A stretch of 56,468 nucleotides of DNA from a bacterium (GTDB lineage Bacteria > Actinomycetota > Acidimicrobiia > Spongiisociales > UBA5794). Both the position numbers and the translations under genes were made by a program. Below, in pieces: positions 42,465 through 50,543 of the stretch; the stretch's first letter is position 1; each line of letters starts with the position of its first letter. Below the pieces are notes generated by a model. That model did not search any database, was not told where the DNA came from, and worked only from the letters and a program-made list of their open reading frames with translations. The DNA lies in the NCBI GenBank assembly GCA_024228555.1, contig JAAETI010000574.1, positions 1 through 56,468 of the forward strand. Direction: 5' to 3'.

Positions 42465-44236
42465 GTCAGGTTGATCTAGCTTCGGCCAAGCCGGAGCGGA
42501 GTTTCTACAACCTCGTCGAGTTCCCTTATCCCTCAGCCGAAGGTCTGCACGTGGGCCACATGTTCCGCTATGTGGGAGTCGATGCTTTCGGCCGCTACAA
42601 GCGTATGTGCGGATATGACGTGTTCCAGCCGATCGGCTTCGACTCGTTTGGCATCCACACCGAGAACTACGCACTCCAGATCGGCGAGCATCCCCAATCG
42701 CTGACCGAACGCACCACCAGCCGCTATCAAGAACAGCTGTCGCGAGTCGGGGCGGCATGGGACTGGTCGCGAGCGATCAGCACCAGCGATCCTGAGTACT
42801 ACCGCTGGACCCAGTGGGTCCTGGTGAGGCTATTCAGGGCTGGACTGATGTACCAGGACGAGGCCACAGTGTTGTGGTGTCCGTCGTGTCTGACGGTCCT
42901 GGCCCGGGAGCAGACTGAGCGCAACGGAGCAGTGTGTGAGCGGTGTGACACCTCGGTCGAGGATCGGATCATGACCCAGTGGTTCCTGCGGACCACGGCA
43001 TACGCCGAACGACTGCTCGCCGGTCTCGACGATGTCGACTGGCCTGACCACGCCAAGGTGCTTCAGCGGCAATGGATCGGCCGAGAGGTCGACGGTAACA
43101 GTGGTGTTCGCTACCGGATGCATGACTGGCTGATCTCACGCCAGAGGTACTGGGGACCGCCGATTCCCATCATCCACTGCGCTAGCTGCGGGGCTGTGCC
43201 GGTTCCGGAGGACCAGCTTCCGGTAGCTCTGCCCGAGGTCGACGAGGTGCAGCCAACCGGTACCGGAGAATCGCCGCTGGCTGGGTTGGATGACTGGGTC
43301 AACACCTCCTGCCCTTCGTGTGGAGGCTCGGCACAGCGAGAGACGGATGTCAGCGACACCTTCGTGGATTCAGCTTGGTACTTCCTGCGCTACCCATCAG
43401 CAGAATTCGACGACAGACCATGGGATGCCGAACGCACCAAGCGGATCTTGCCGGTGGATTTCTATGCGGGAGGTATTGAACACGTCCAACGGCACCACCT
43501 GTATGCACGTTTCGTCATCATGGCCCTGTACGACCTGGGACTAGTGCCGTTCGAGGAACCATTCCCAGTGATTCGGCTGGGAGGGTTGATCAACCTGTCC
43601 GGGGCAAAGATGTCAAAGAGTCGCGGCAACGTGATCTCACCGGATTCGTACATCGACGAGTACGGCAGTGACGTGCTGCGGTGTGCCTTGATGTTCTCGG
43701 CACCTTGGGACCGCGGCGGCGAGTTCTCCGACCGCAGCGTCGCCGGAGTCGAACGATTCCTGTCCCGATGCTGGCGGGTAGTCACCGCACCCGATGGCGA
43801 CGGTCCTACGGACGAGAGACTGAGCGACGTGATTGTGTCGGTCACAGAGGCAATCGAACAGCTGACGTTCAACGTGGCTCTGGCGCGACTGATGGAATGC
43901 GTCGGCGAAGCACAGTCAGCACAGGCGAAGCGGGTGATGGTTCGCTTGTTGGCCCCGTTTGCGCCCCATCTGGCGGAGGAGCTGTGGCACCAGATGGGGG
44001 AATCGTTCTCCATCCACAACCAGTTGTGGCCTGTCGCCGAACGGGTCGAGAGGCACACGGTCGAAGTCATCGTTCAGGTCAACGGCAAGGTCCGTGGTGT
44101 GATCACGGTCGCGGGAGGGTTGGCTGATGATGCGGTGGTTGCCCTTGCTCGCACCGAACTACGGGACGTTCCCAACGCCGCCGGCACGACCAGAACGGTC
44201 GTTGTTCCGGATCGGGTGGTGAACTTCGTCACCTAG
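42395..44236 (+). CDS. Leucyl-tRNA synthetase-like protein lacking the CP1 editing domain
   Basis: 613 aa, against about 800-870 for bacterial LeuRS. The catalytic motifs are intact: HVGH at 52-55 and KMSKS at 405-409. Also present are a zinc module (WCPSC...CERCDT), the 'MHDWLISRQRYWGPPIPI' block, an alpha-helical anticodon-binding domain ('FAPHLAEELWHQMGES'), and a LeuRS-type C-terminal domain ('VEVIVQVNGKVRGVITVAGG'). Between WIGRE (227-231) and MHDWL (242 on), only about ten residues replace the ~180-residue CP1 editing domain. The leucine-specific insert before KMSKS is also absent. The ATG at 42395 follows GGGAGGG. It is probably a second, non-editing LeuRS paralogue. Confidence 0.88.
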   Translation: MAMPYPVHVIEERWRARWNAEAIGQVDLASAKPERSFYNLVEFPYPSAEGLHVGHMFRYVGVDAFGRYKRMCGYDVFQPIGFDSFGIHTENYALQIGEHPQSLTERTTSRYQEQLSRVGAAWDWSRAISTSDPEYYRWTQWVLVRLFRAGLMYQDEATVLWCPSCLTVLAREQTERNGAVCERCDTSVEDRIMTQWFLRTTAYAERLLAGLDDVDWPDHAKVLQRQWIGREVDGNSGVRYRMHDWLISRQRYWGPPIPIIHCASCGAVPVPEDQLPVALPEVDEVQPTGTGESPLAGLDDWVNTSCPSCGGSAQRETDVSDTFVDSAWYFLRYPSAEFDDRPWDAERTKRILPVDFYAGGIEHVQRHHLYARFVIMALYDLGLVPFEEPFPVIRLGGLINLSGAKMSKSRGNVISPDSYIDEYGSDVLRCALMFSAPWDRGGEFSDRSVAGVERFLSRCWRVVTAPDGDGPTDERLSDVIVSVTEAIEQLTFNVALARLMECVGEAQSAQAKRVMVRLLAPFAPHLAEELWHQMGESFSIHNQLWPVAERVERHTVEVIVQVNGKVRGVITVAGGLADDAVVALARTELRDVPNAAGTTRTVVVPDRVVNFVT

Positions 44237-44251
44237 TCGCAGAACCAACTC

Positions 44252-44308
44252 GTCGGCTGTGAGCAAGTAGGCCACAGGGAGTTCGATGGAATCGAACTCC
44301 AAGCCGAC
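44252..44308. terminator. Nested hairpin between convergent LeuRS-like and ALDH genes
   Basis: The inner stem GGAGTTCGAT/ATCGAACTCC (44278-44300) has a 3-nt loop; an outer stem GTCGGCT/AGCCGAC joins 44252-44258 with 44302-44308. There is no T-run, but the position between two stops suggests bidirectional termination or 3'-end protection. Confidence 0.6.
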
Positions 44309-44312
44309 CGCA

Positions 44313-45827
44313 TCAGCCGAACTCGATGCCCTGGGCCAGCGGCAGATCGTCGCTCCAGTTGATGGTCACCGTCTGCCTGCGCATGTAGGCCTTCCAAGAG
44401 TCAGACCCTGACTCACGACCGCCCCCGGTTTCCTTCTCGCCACCAAAGGCGCCACCGATCTCTGCCCCGGAGGTGCCGATGTTGACGTTGGCGATGCCGC
44501 AGTCTGAGCCTTCGTGCGACAGGAACCTCTCCGCAGACTTCATCGAGTCGGTGAAGATGGCGGATGACAGACCTTGGGTGACACCGTTGTTGATCGCAAC
44601 AGCTTCGCTGAACTCGTCGAACTCGATGATATATAGGATCGGGGCGAACGTCTCCACGCCGAGAATCGGCGCATCGGCCGGCATCTTGATGATGGTCGGC
44701 TCGACAAAGCAGCCCTCGCGATCGAGCACGTTGCCCCCAGTGAGGAGTTCGCCACCCTGCTCCTGGGCGATGCCGACAGCAGCCGCAAAGGTGTCAACCG
44801 AAGCCTGGTTGATCAGCGGACCCATAAGGACGCCGTCGGCGAGAGGGTCACCAATCGACACTGTTCCGTAGGCCTCGACCAACTTGGCCGTCACCTTCTC
44901 GGAGATGCCCTTCTGCATGATGATGCGGCGCAGCGAAGTGCAGCGTTGCCCGGCAGTTCCGACGGCGGCAAAGACCGCACCACGGGTGACCAAGTCGACG
45001 TCGGCATCGTCCATCACGATGATGGCGTTGTTGCCGCCCAGTTCGAGAAGCGATCTGCCCAACCGCTTGGCGACGGCGGTGCCAACCTTCTCACCCATGT
45101 CACAGGAACCCGTTGCCGAGATCAGCGGGACGCGGCGGTCGTTGATCATTGTGTCGCCGACAGTACGGCCCGGCCCGACAACCAGGTTGAACACGCCTTC
45201 GAATCCTGACCCGTCCATGACCTCGTGGGCGATGTTCGACACCGCGATCGCGGTCAGCGGAGTCGAACTTGATGGTTTCCAAATCATCGTGTCGCCACAC
45301 ACCGCGGCGATGAACCCGTTCCAGCTCCAAACCGCGGTCGGGAAGTTGAACGACGTGATCACGCCAACCGGTCCCAGCGGGTGCCACTGCTCGTACATGC
45401 GGTGGCGGGGTCGTTCTGACGTCATCGTGAGGCCGTAAAGCTGCCGTGACAGGCCGACAGAGAAGTCTGCGATATCGATCATCTCTTGGACTTCGCCGTC
45501 ACCCTCGGGCTTGATCTTCCCCATCTCGTAGGAAACGAGCGAGCCGAGCGGATCCTTGTAGTCCCGCAGCGCGTTGCCGAGCCGACGCACATACTCGCCG
45601 CGTTCGGGGGCGGGCAGCATGCGCCATTCCTCGAAGACCTCGGCAGAATTGGTGACCACCTTCTCGTAGTCCTCAACTGTTGCCTGCCGCACGGATGCGA
45701 TCGCCTCTCCGGTAGCCGGGTCGTAGCTGGTGAGGAGATCACCGTTGGTCGAAATCCATCCGGCGGCGTATGCCCCGGGGTTCTCTTCCTGTACTCCAAG
45801 TGCGCGCAGAATCTCATCACGGTTCAC
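44313..45827 (-). CDS. Aldehyde dehydrogenase, ALDH7 (aminoadipate-semialdehyde-type) family
   Basis: 504 aa from GTG 45827, 7 nt after GAGGAGG. Motifs: 'GVITSFNFPTAVWSWNGFIA', 'LISATGSCDMGEKVGTAVAK', the catalytic glutamate in 'LLELGGNNAIIVMDD', the catalytic cysteine in 'FAAVGTAGQRCTSLRRIIMQ', and the ALDH7 ending 'GAEIGGAFGGEKETGGGRES' with SDSWKAYMRRQT. ALDH7 enzymes oxidise alpha-aminoadipate semialdehyde in lysine breakdown and some betaine-type aldehydes. No lysine-catabolic gene is adjacent, so the substrate is uncertain. Confidence 0.88.
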   Translation of the reverse strand: MNRDEILRALGVQEENPGAYAAGWISTNGDLLTSYDPATGEAIASVRQATVEDYEKVVTNSAEVFEEWRMLPAPERGEYVRRLGNALRDYKDPLGSLVSYEMGKIKPEGDGEVQEMIDIADFSVGLSRQLYGLTMTSERPRHRMYEQWHPLGPVGVITSFNFPTAVWSWNGFIAAVCGDTMIWKPSSSTPLTAIAVSNIAHEVMDGSGFEGVFNLVVGPGRTVGDTMINDRRVPLISATGSCDMGEKVGTAVAKRLGRSLLELGGNNAIIVMDDADVDLVTRGAVFAAVGTAGQRCTSLRRIIMQKGISEKVTAKLVEAYGTVSIGDPLADGVLMGPLINQASVDTFAAAVGIAQEQGGELLTGGNVLDREGCFVEPTIIKMPADAPILGVETFAPILYIIEFDEFSEAVAINNGVTQGLSSAIFTDSMKSAERFLSHEGSDCGIANVNIGTSGAEIGGAFGGEKETGGGRESGSDSWKAYMRRQTVTINWSDDLPLAQGIEFG

Positions 45828-46435
45828 AGCAGGGACCTCCTCGGGCAAAGATGCAAGTCAAACGCTACTAGACCCGCTGACGCTGTCGGTCTCACGGCAA
45901 GCGGATGACGCTTCAGACCATGCAGAACGATGTCGAAGACTCATGACATCAGTTCACGTTCAGCGTCCGCAAGGCCGGCGGCGGCAAGTGGGAGTGGACC
46001 TGGGGTGATTCACAGGATGGGCGAACCGGCGCAAACGCTCGCACCACCGGTGGAGTCCGCTCCAAGCAACGCCGTCCCCGTGCGACGCTCTTTCCTCGTG
46101 TGACAGACGCCTATCCCATTTCGGTGACGGTGACTTCCCGCATCTGCCCAACGAGGGACCTCCCCCTGGGGAACGCAGCATGCGCCCTACACCGACCAAC
46201 TTGCAGCACGTATCTGTCATCAGCCCTGGCACCTTGACGGCACCAACCGGAAAGTTGGCAATCGGGGACAGCTCCGTCGTGCTCCAGGGGAATCGCTCCG
46301 ACATGGTGCGGTCCGTCCTCATCGACACAACAGCCGACACCTACCCTGTGGTGGCGAGGGTGGCGAACTACACCGATGGAGCGGACGTGGGTTTTCTGGA
46401 AGTGTGGCTTTCCGGCTCAGCCCCGCCGCCGCTGC
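45828..46435. pseudogene. Gene-poor stretch with a possible remnant of a PKD-like secreted protein
   Basis: No intact gene is visible. One plus-strand frame (45947-46237) has no start but protein-like text: QFTFSVRKAGGGKWEWTWGD and then 'VTDAYPISVTV', the beginning and end pattern of a PKD-type beta domain, with an unlikely basic middle. It breaks at TGA 46235. The neighbouring frame 46180-46452 continues with a similar pattern ('TADTYPVVARVANYTDG'). This suggests a decayed exported protein split by a frameshift. The evidence is weak, and it may be chance. Confidence 0.25.
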
Positions 46436-46816
46436 CTAGCGGGCGGCGATGACTTCGATCTCGATCTGGACGCCGAGTGGCAGCGCCGCAACCTCAACTG
46501 TTGAACGGGCCGGCTTGGCATCGGCCACGTATTCGCCATACGCCGCATTGACCACGGGGAAGTCGGCCATGTTGGCCACAAAGATCGTTGTCTTGACGAT
46601 GTCGCTGTAACCGAGACCTACGTCGCCGAGAATCGCCTTGAGGTTCTTCATGATCTGATGGGTTTCTGCTTCGACGCCACCCTCAACGAGTTTCCCAGCA
46701 GCGGTGTCCATACCGAGCTGGCCGGACACGAAGACAAACCCATTGGCCTCGGTAACAACCGAATAAGGGCCGACCGGAGCCGGGGCGCTGGGGACGTCGT
46801 GAATCTTCTTAGGCAT
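46436..46816 (-). CDS. RidA family reactive intermediate deaminase
   Basis: 126 aa, the normal RidA length, from ATG 46816 behind GGAGG. Motifs: 'APAPVGPYSVVTEANGFVFV', SGQLGMD, 'ETHQIMKNLKAILGDVGLGY', 'DIVKTTIFVANMADFPVVNA', and the terminal 'PARSTVEVAALPLGVQIEIE', which includes the conserved active-site arginine. RidA hydrolyses reactive enamine/imine intermediates released by PLP enzymes such as threonine dehydratase. Confidence 0.93.
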   Translation of the reverse strand: MPKKIHDVPSAPAPVGPYSVVTEANGFVFVSGQLGMDTAAGKLVEGGVEAETHQIMKNLKAILGDVGLGYSDIVKTTIFVANMADFPVVNAAYGEYVADAKPARSTVEVAALPLGVQIEIEVIAAR

Positions 46817-46864
46817 GGGTTCCTCCGAGCTGGTGTAGGTCCCCAGGCTACAAGCCAGGAGAGG

Positions 46865-47617
46865 TCACTCCGTTGGTGGGAGCTCGACCTCGTACGAGGT
46901 GGGATCATCAGGGTCGACATGGACCGTGACCTTGTTCCCGTGACTCATGTAATACAGGGTCGGATCCTCATCGAGCCACTCGCTACGGAACCGATACTGC
47001 GTCCCGTCGATTTCTCCCCTGGCTTTGACGCGATACCGAACATCGCCCTTGTCATCCATCTGCGACGGCTCGGTACCCATAAACATCGCCTCGACGGACG
47101 TATGGTTGGTCGGTGGGTCCCATGAGCTCTGGGAAGGTACCTCGCTCGCCCACGGCGGAGTCGCGCCAGGACTCAGTTGCATGGGGATCTCGGTCTCCCT
47201 ACGACGTCGGCGCACCGAAGCCCAGAACATGGCACCCAGAATCAGCAGTGGGACCACCAGCAGGATCAAGGGCAGCCCCAGCATCACCAACATGCTGCGT
47301 ACCTGCACATCGCGGGGGTTATCCGGGTTGTAGAGGAGGGTGCGACGGTCACCGATGTCGGGGACCAGCAATCCTCCGTAGCTCACCCTCGATTGGTAGC
47401 GATAGGTTTCGCCGGCAACTACGTATTCGTAAGTCGGTTTGTAGAGGTCGTCACCATCGCTGTCGAAACTCTGCTCGAGTTCCACCACTACCCCCTCGAC
47501 CGTGTCGTGGGCAAGGAGACGGGTGACGTTGCCGAAGAGCCAGAAACTCACGCCCACAACCGTAAGGATGAGGGGCACTGCGAAGAACGCTTTTAGACAT
47601 CCAAGAGGTCTGGCCAT
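46865..47617 (-). CDS. DUF3592 domain-containing membrane protein
   Basis: 250 aa. It has two membrane helices: 'FFAVPLILTVVGVSFWLFGN' near the N-terminus and 'VMLGLPLILLVVPLLILGAM' near residues 110-130. DUF3592 features are seen between them ('TVEGVVVELEQSFDSDGDDL', 'YEYVVAGETYRYQSRVSYGG', 'RRTLLYNPDNPRDVQVRS'). The C-terminal half is soluble and contains a second copy-like beta region (VRYRVKARGEIDGTQYRFRS, then 'VHVDPDDPTSYEVELPP'). Function unknown. A TAGCCT box lies 6 nt before the ATG. Confidence 0.8.
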   Translation of the reverse strand: MARPLGCLKAFFAVPLILTVVGVSFWLFGNVTRLLAHDTVEGVVVELEQSFDSDGDDLYKPTYEYVVAGETYRYQSRVSYGGLLVPDIGDRRTLLYNPDNPRDVQVRSMLVMLGLPLILLVVPLLILGAMFWASVRRRRRETEIPMQLSPGATPPWASEVPSQSSWDPPTNHTSVEAMFMGTEPSQMDDKGDVRYRVKARGEIDGTQYRFRSEWLDEDPTLYYMSHGNKVTVHVDPDDPTSYEVELPPTE

Positions 47618-47623
47618 GGGGCC

Positions 47624-47629
47624 AGGCTA
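47624..47629 (-). promoter_or_regulatory. Putative leaderless -10 box (TAGCCT) of the DUF3592 gene
   Basis: TAGCCT on the minus strand is 6 nt before the ATG at 47617; no ribosome binding site is present. Confidence 0.45.
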
Positions 47630-47660
47630 ACTGCCGATAAGGCAGGTATGTGGTTTCAGA

Positions 47661-48017
47661 TCAGCAGAAGGACTGACCGCACCCACATGACTTCTGCTCA
47701 TTCGGGTTGTTGATGGCGAAGCCGGCACCCTCGAGGCCACCGTCGCGGAAATCAACGACTGCGCCGCCAACCATTGCCGCACTCTCAGCATCGACAACTA
47801 CCCGCACTCCATCGGTCTCGTTGACAATGTCGGTGTCTTCGAGAGCGGAATCGAAGAACATGTCGTAGGAGAAGCCGGAGCAACCGCCGGGACGAACTGC
47901 GAGACGCAACGACAAGGACTTGTCACCCTCTGCCTCGATTAGCTCGAGCACCTTGGCAGCAGCTGAGTTGGTAAGGGTCACACCCTGAGTGCTGGTGGCT
48001 TCGTCGTTTGTCATCAT
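47661..48017 (-). CDS. HesB/IscA-type iron-sulfur cluster carrier (ErpA-like)
   Basis: 118 aa. The A-type carrier motif is complete: one cysteine in 'LRLAVRPGGCSGFSYDMFFD' and a C-terminal CGCGQSF pair. 'GVTLTNSAAAKVLELI' opens the domain. Such proteins deliver Fe-S clusters to apo-enzymes. It diverges from an Mrp-type Fe-S carrier ATPase about 100 nt away, so this looks like a small Fe-S maturation locus. Two adjacent ATGs (48017, 48014) follow GGAGG and AGGA respectively. Confidence 0.93.
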   Translation of the reverse strand: MMTNDEATSTQGVTLTNSAAAKVLELIEAEGDKSLSLRLAVRPGGCSGFSYDMFFDSALEDTDIVNETDGVRVVVDAESAAMVGGAVVDFRDGGLEGAGFAINNPNEQKSCGCGQSFC

Positions 48018-48110
48018 GGTCCTGGGACCTCCGGGTCGTCTCTGGCTGGGCCGGAGTATATGAGCTGATTCACACTATGGCGATAGGTTTTTTCACCGTT
48101 GTCGGCAGTC

Positions 48111-48116
48111 TACGCT
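48111..48116 (+). promoter_or_regulatory. Putative leaderless -10 box (TACGCT) of the mrp gene
   Basis: TACGCT lies exactly 7 nt before the ATG at 48124, with no ribosome binding site between. Confidence 0.5.
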
Positions 48117-48123
48117 TCTACCC

Positions 48124-49263
48124 ATGGTTCAGATGACGGAAATCGAGGCGGCCCTGAAACGGGTCATCGACCCGGAACTGGGTGCCGACATCGTCGATCT
48201 CGGCATGGTCAAGGACATTCGGATCGACGGGAGAGTGGTGACAGTCAAGGTGGCTTTAACCATCGCCGCCTGTCCTCTGCGCGACCAGATCGAGAACGAG
48301 GTACTGCGCAAACTTCGAGCAGTGCCGGGTGTTGATGAGGCCGTCGTCGATATCGGGGCGATGACCCAAGCTGAGCGCACGGAGCTCATGGAGCGAGCGC
48401 GGCTTCGGGCGCGGGAGGATGCCGAACCGACCATGGTGCACCCCAATACGCGTGTTGTCGCCATCAGCAGCGGCAAGGGTGGCGTCGGCAAGTCTTCACT
48501 CAGCGCCAACCTTGCTCTCGCCATATCTGCCCAGGGTCACAAAGTCGGTCTTCTCGACGCAGATATCTGGGGATTCTCGATACCGCGGATCCTGGGGATC
48601 GGCAGCGAACGGCTCGAAGCCGGCGGAGACAGACGCATCATCCCCGCCAAGGCATACAACATTGACGTCGTTTCGACCGGCCTGCTCCTCGACGATGAGG
48701 ACACCGCGCTCATGTGGCGCGGTCTCATGCTGTCAAAGGCCCTCGAGCAATTCCTGCGAGACGTGGCTTGGCCGCAGGACCTCGACTACCTAATCCTCGA
48801 CATGCCACCGGGAACCGGTGACGTGCAGATGGCTTTGGCCCGGCTGCTCCCCCAAGCGGAGATGGTTGTTGTGACCACACCACAGTTGGCCGCCCAGAAG
48901 GTGGCGGCCCGTGTCGCCGATATGGCGCGCCGCTCACACATGCCGGTTATCGGTGTCATCGAGAACATGTCTGGCTTCACCACGCCATCAGGAGAGCACT
49001 TCCCGCTATTCGGTAGTGGCGGCGGGCAGGCACTTGCGGACGATCTCGGAGTCGATCTACTTGGCGCTGTACCAATCGATCCCCGTATCGCCGAGGGCGG
49101 CGATCTCGGGAACCCGGTCGTGGCAGCCGAACCCGATGCCCCGTCAGCCGTAGCGATCGCAAACGCCGCCAAGGAACTGACCTCACTTCTCCCGCCGATA
49201 GCCGACGACGGATGTTCAGCCCGCCTCACCCTGGTAGCGGAGCAAATCTCCCGGTTGGCCTGA
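48124..49263 (+). CDS. mrp: Mrp/NBP35-family iron-sulfur carrier ATPase
   Basis: 379 aa. Residues ~5-80 form a MIP18/DUF59 domain ('LKRVIDPELGADIVDLGMVK', 'ALTIAACPLRDQIENEVLRK'). The deviant Walker A GKGGVGKS is at 117-124, followed by 'VGLLDADIWGFSIPRILGIG', 'LDYLILDMPPGTGDVQMALA' and 'MPVIGVIENMSGFTTPSGEH'. Mrp proteins bind and transfer 4Fe-4S clusters. The usual CxxC near the C-terminal third is not obvious here. It diverges from the IscA-type gene. A second ATG (48133) is possible. Confidence 0.9.
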   Translation: MVQMTEIEAALKRVIDPELGADIVDLGMVKDIRIDGRVVTVKVALTIAACPLRDQIENEVLRKLRAVPGVDEAVVDIGAMTQAERTELMERARLRAREDAEPTMVHPNTRVVAISSGKGGVGKSSLSANLALAISAQGHKVGLLDADIWGFSIPRILGIGSERLEAGGDRRIIPAKAYNIDVVSTGLLLDDEDTALMWRGLMLSKALEQFLRDVAWPQDLDYLILDMPPGTGDVQMALARLLPQAEMVVVTTPQLAAQKVAARVADMARRSHMPVIGVIENMSGFTTPSGEHFPLFGSGGGQALADDLGVDLLGAVPIDPRIAEGGDLGNPVVAAEPDAPSAVAIANAAKELTSLLPPIADDGCSARLTLVAEQISRLA

Positions 49264-49322
49264 ACCTCCCCGGAGTAGGCACGCCACGCCGAACCCATGG
49301 ACTTCGCTTTGCGAACTTCCAA

Positions 49323-49343
49323 GGAACTCACGAAGTGAGTTCC
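49323..49343. terminator. Hairpin between convergent mrp and M23 genes
   Basis: GGAACTCAC-GAA-GTGAGTTCC, a perfect 9-bp stem between two stops. There is no T-run on either strand, so termination is inferred from position only. Confidence 0.5.
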
Positions 49344-49349
49344 CGCCGT

Positions 49350-50543
49350 CTAGAGACAGAGACCGGCAACCAGCGGATATGGATTGACCGCACCGTTGCC
49401 GCCGGGGCTGTGCTCGAAGTGGAGGTGAGGGACCGTGTACTGAGCGTTGCCTGTGTTGCCGACATAACCAATCAACTCGCCGACTGCCACGGACTGCCCA
49501 GCGCTGAGACCCGGTGCCCAACCGTCGAGGTGTGCGTAGTAGAACTCATCTCCACTGGCACCAGCCAAGACCACGGTGATACCACCGAGACCGCTGTTGC
49601 GCAGTCTCTTGATGGTCCCTGCCTCAATGGCAACGAGCGGGGTACCGCGGGCGGCGATCATGTCGACTCCCTTGTGGGACCGCCCTCCCGAGCGAGGAGC
49701 TCCCCAGGTGTCGGTGAAAGCAACCGCACCGTTGACCGGACATGCCAACGATCCGCTCGGCGGTGGTGGCGTCGTGGTCGGGGGTGCGGTTGTGGTCGTC
49801 ACAGCGGTCGTTGTCGTGTCGCCGGGAGCCCCCGTTGTCGAAGTCGTGGCTACGGTGGTCGACGTTGCAAGACGCCGCCGCTCCTCTTCTTCACGACGGA
49901 GCCGTTCCGCCTCCTCCCTGGCCCGACGCTCTTCTTCCTGTTTCTCGAAGGCGGCGACAACAGTGTTGTACTCAGAGTTGGCCTCCTCGAGTTGGGTGAG
50001 GATGCTCGCCGCCATCGCCTCGAGCTCAACACTCGTTTCCTCTTGGTTTTCGAGCGCAAGGGCGACATTGGCCTCTTGAGCTTCATATGACTCCTCGAGC
50101 GCAAAGAGTCGCAGAACGATGTCGGTACCGGCGCGGCTGAGAATATCCAGATAGCTGGTGCGGACCCGTACATCGTCGATCGAGGTGGAACCGAAGAGTG
50201 CCGATTGGGTCGACCCGGCATACACATAGCGATCCGTCGCGACCTCTTGTGCGGCGACCCTGGCTAAGGCTAGATCCTGCTCGAGGGCGGCGAGTTCGAT
50301 GCCAAGGGTTGTGAGTGAGTCCTCCAGCTCAATGAGCCGGGCGACCGCGGTGTCATATTCGATGGTTGCCGCTTCGAGTTCGGCACTGATTGCCCGCCGG
50401 TTGGCGTCGGCCTCAGCAATGTCATCGCGGGTGACTTCGGACTGGGCGCTCGCTCCCAGGGCAGGAAAGATCGCGAGGCATACCGCCAACACCGCGGTGA
50501 CGCGGCGCGACAATTTCCCGTGGACTCCTAGTTGTCTGGCCAT
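49350..50543 (-). CDS. Exported M23 peptidoglycan peptidase with coiled coil
   Basis: 397 aa. The signal peptide is 'VTAVLAVCLAIFPALGASAQ'. Residues ~40-215 are a long coiled coil of the EnvC/NlpD-activator type, ending in a charged helix (KQEEERRAREEAERLRREEE). A Thr/Pro linker (TTTAVTTTTAPPTTTPPPP) follows, then a LytM/M23 domain with zinc motifs 'SHKGVDMIAARG' (HxxxD) and 'VPHLHFEHSPGG' (HxH). It predicts cell-wall cleavage or activation of cell-separation amidases. The start overlaps the end of the upstream gene by 16 nt. Confidence 0.9.
   Translation of the reverse strand: MARQLGVHGKLSRRVTAVLAVCLAIFPALGASAQSEVTRDDIAEADANRRAISAELEAATIEYDTAVARLIELEDSLTTLGIELAALEQDLALARVAAQEVATDRYVYAGSTQSALFGSTSIDDVRVRTSYLDILSRAGTDIVLRLFALEESYEAQEANVALALENQEETSVELEAMAASILTQLEEANSEYNTVVAAFEKQEEERRAREEAERLRREEEERRRLATSTTVATTSTTGAPGDTTTTAVTTTTAPPTTTPPPPSGSLACPVNGAVAFTDTWGAPRSGGRSHKGVDMIAARGTPLVAIEAGTIKRLRNSGLGGITVVLAGASGDEFYYAHLDGWAPGLSAGQSVAVGELIGYVGNTGNAQYTVPHLHFEHSPGGNGAVNPYPLVAGLCL

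Noticed and set aside
46180-46452. A 90-codon plus-strand ORF near the ridA end
   Set aside because: No ribosome binding site, overlaps ridA's end, no family; kept only as part of a possible remnant.
49212-50090. A 292-codon plus-strand frame over the mrp end and the M23 gene
   Set aside because: It is antisense to the peptidase and its text is low-complexity; a hairpin between the convergent genes also cuts through it.
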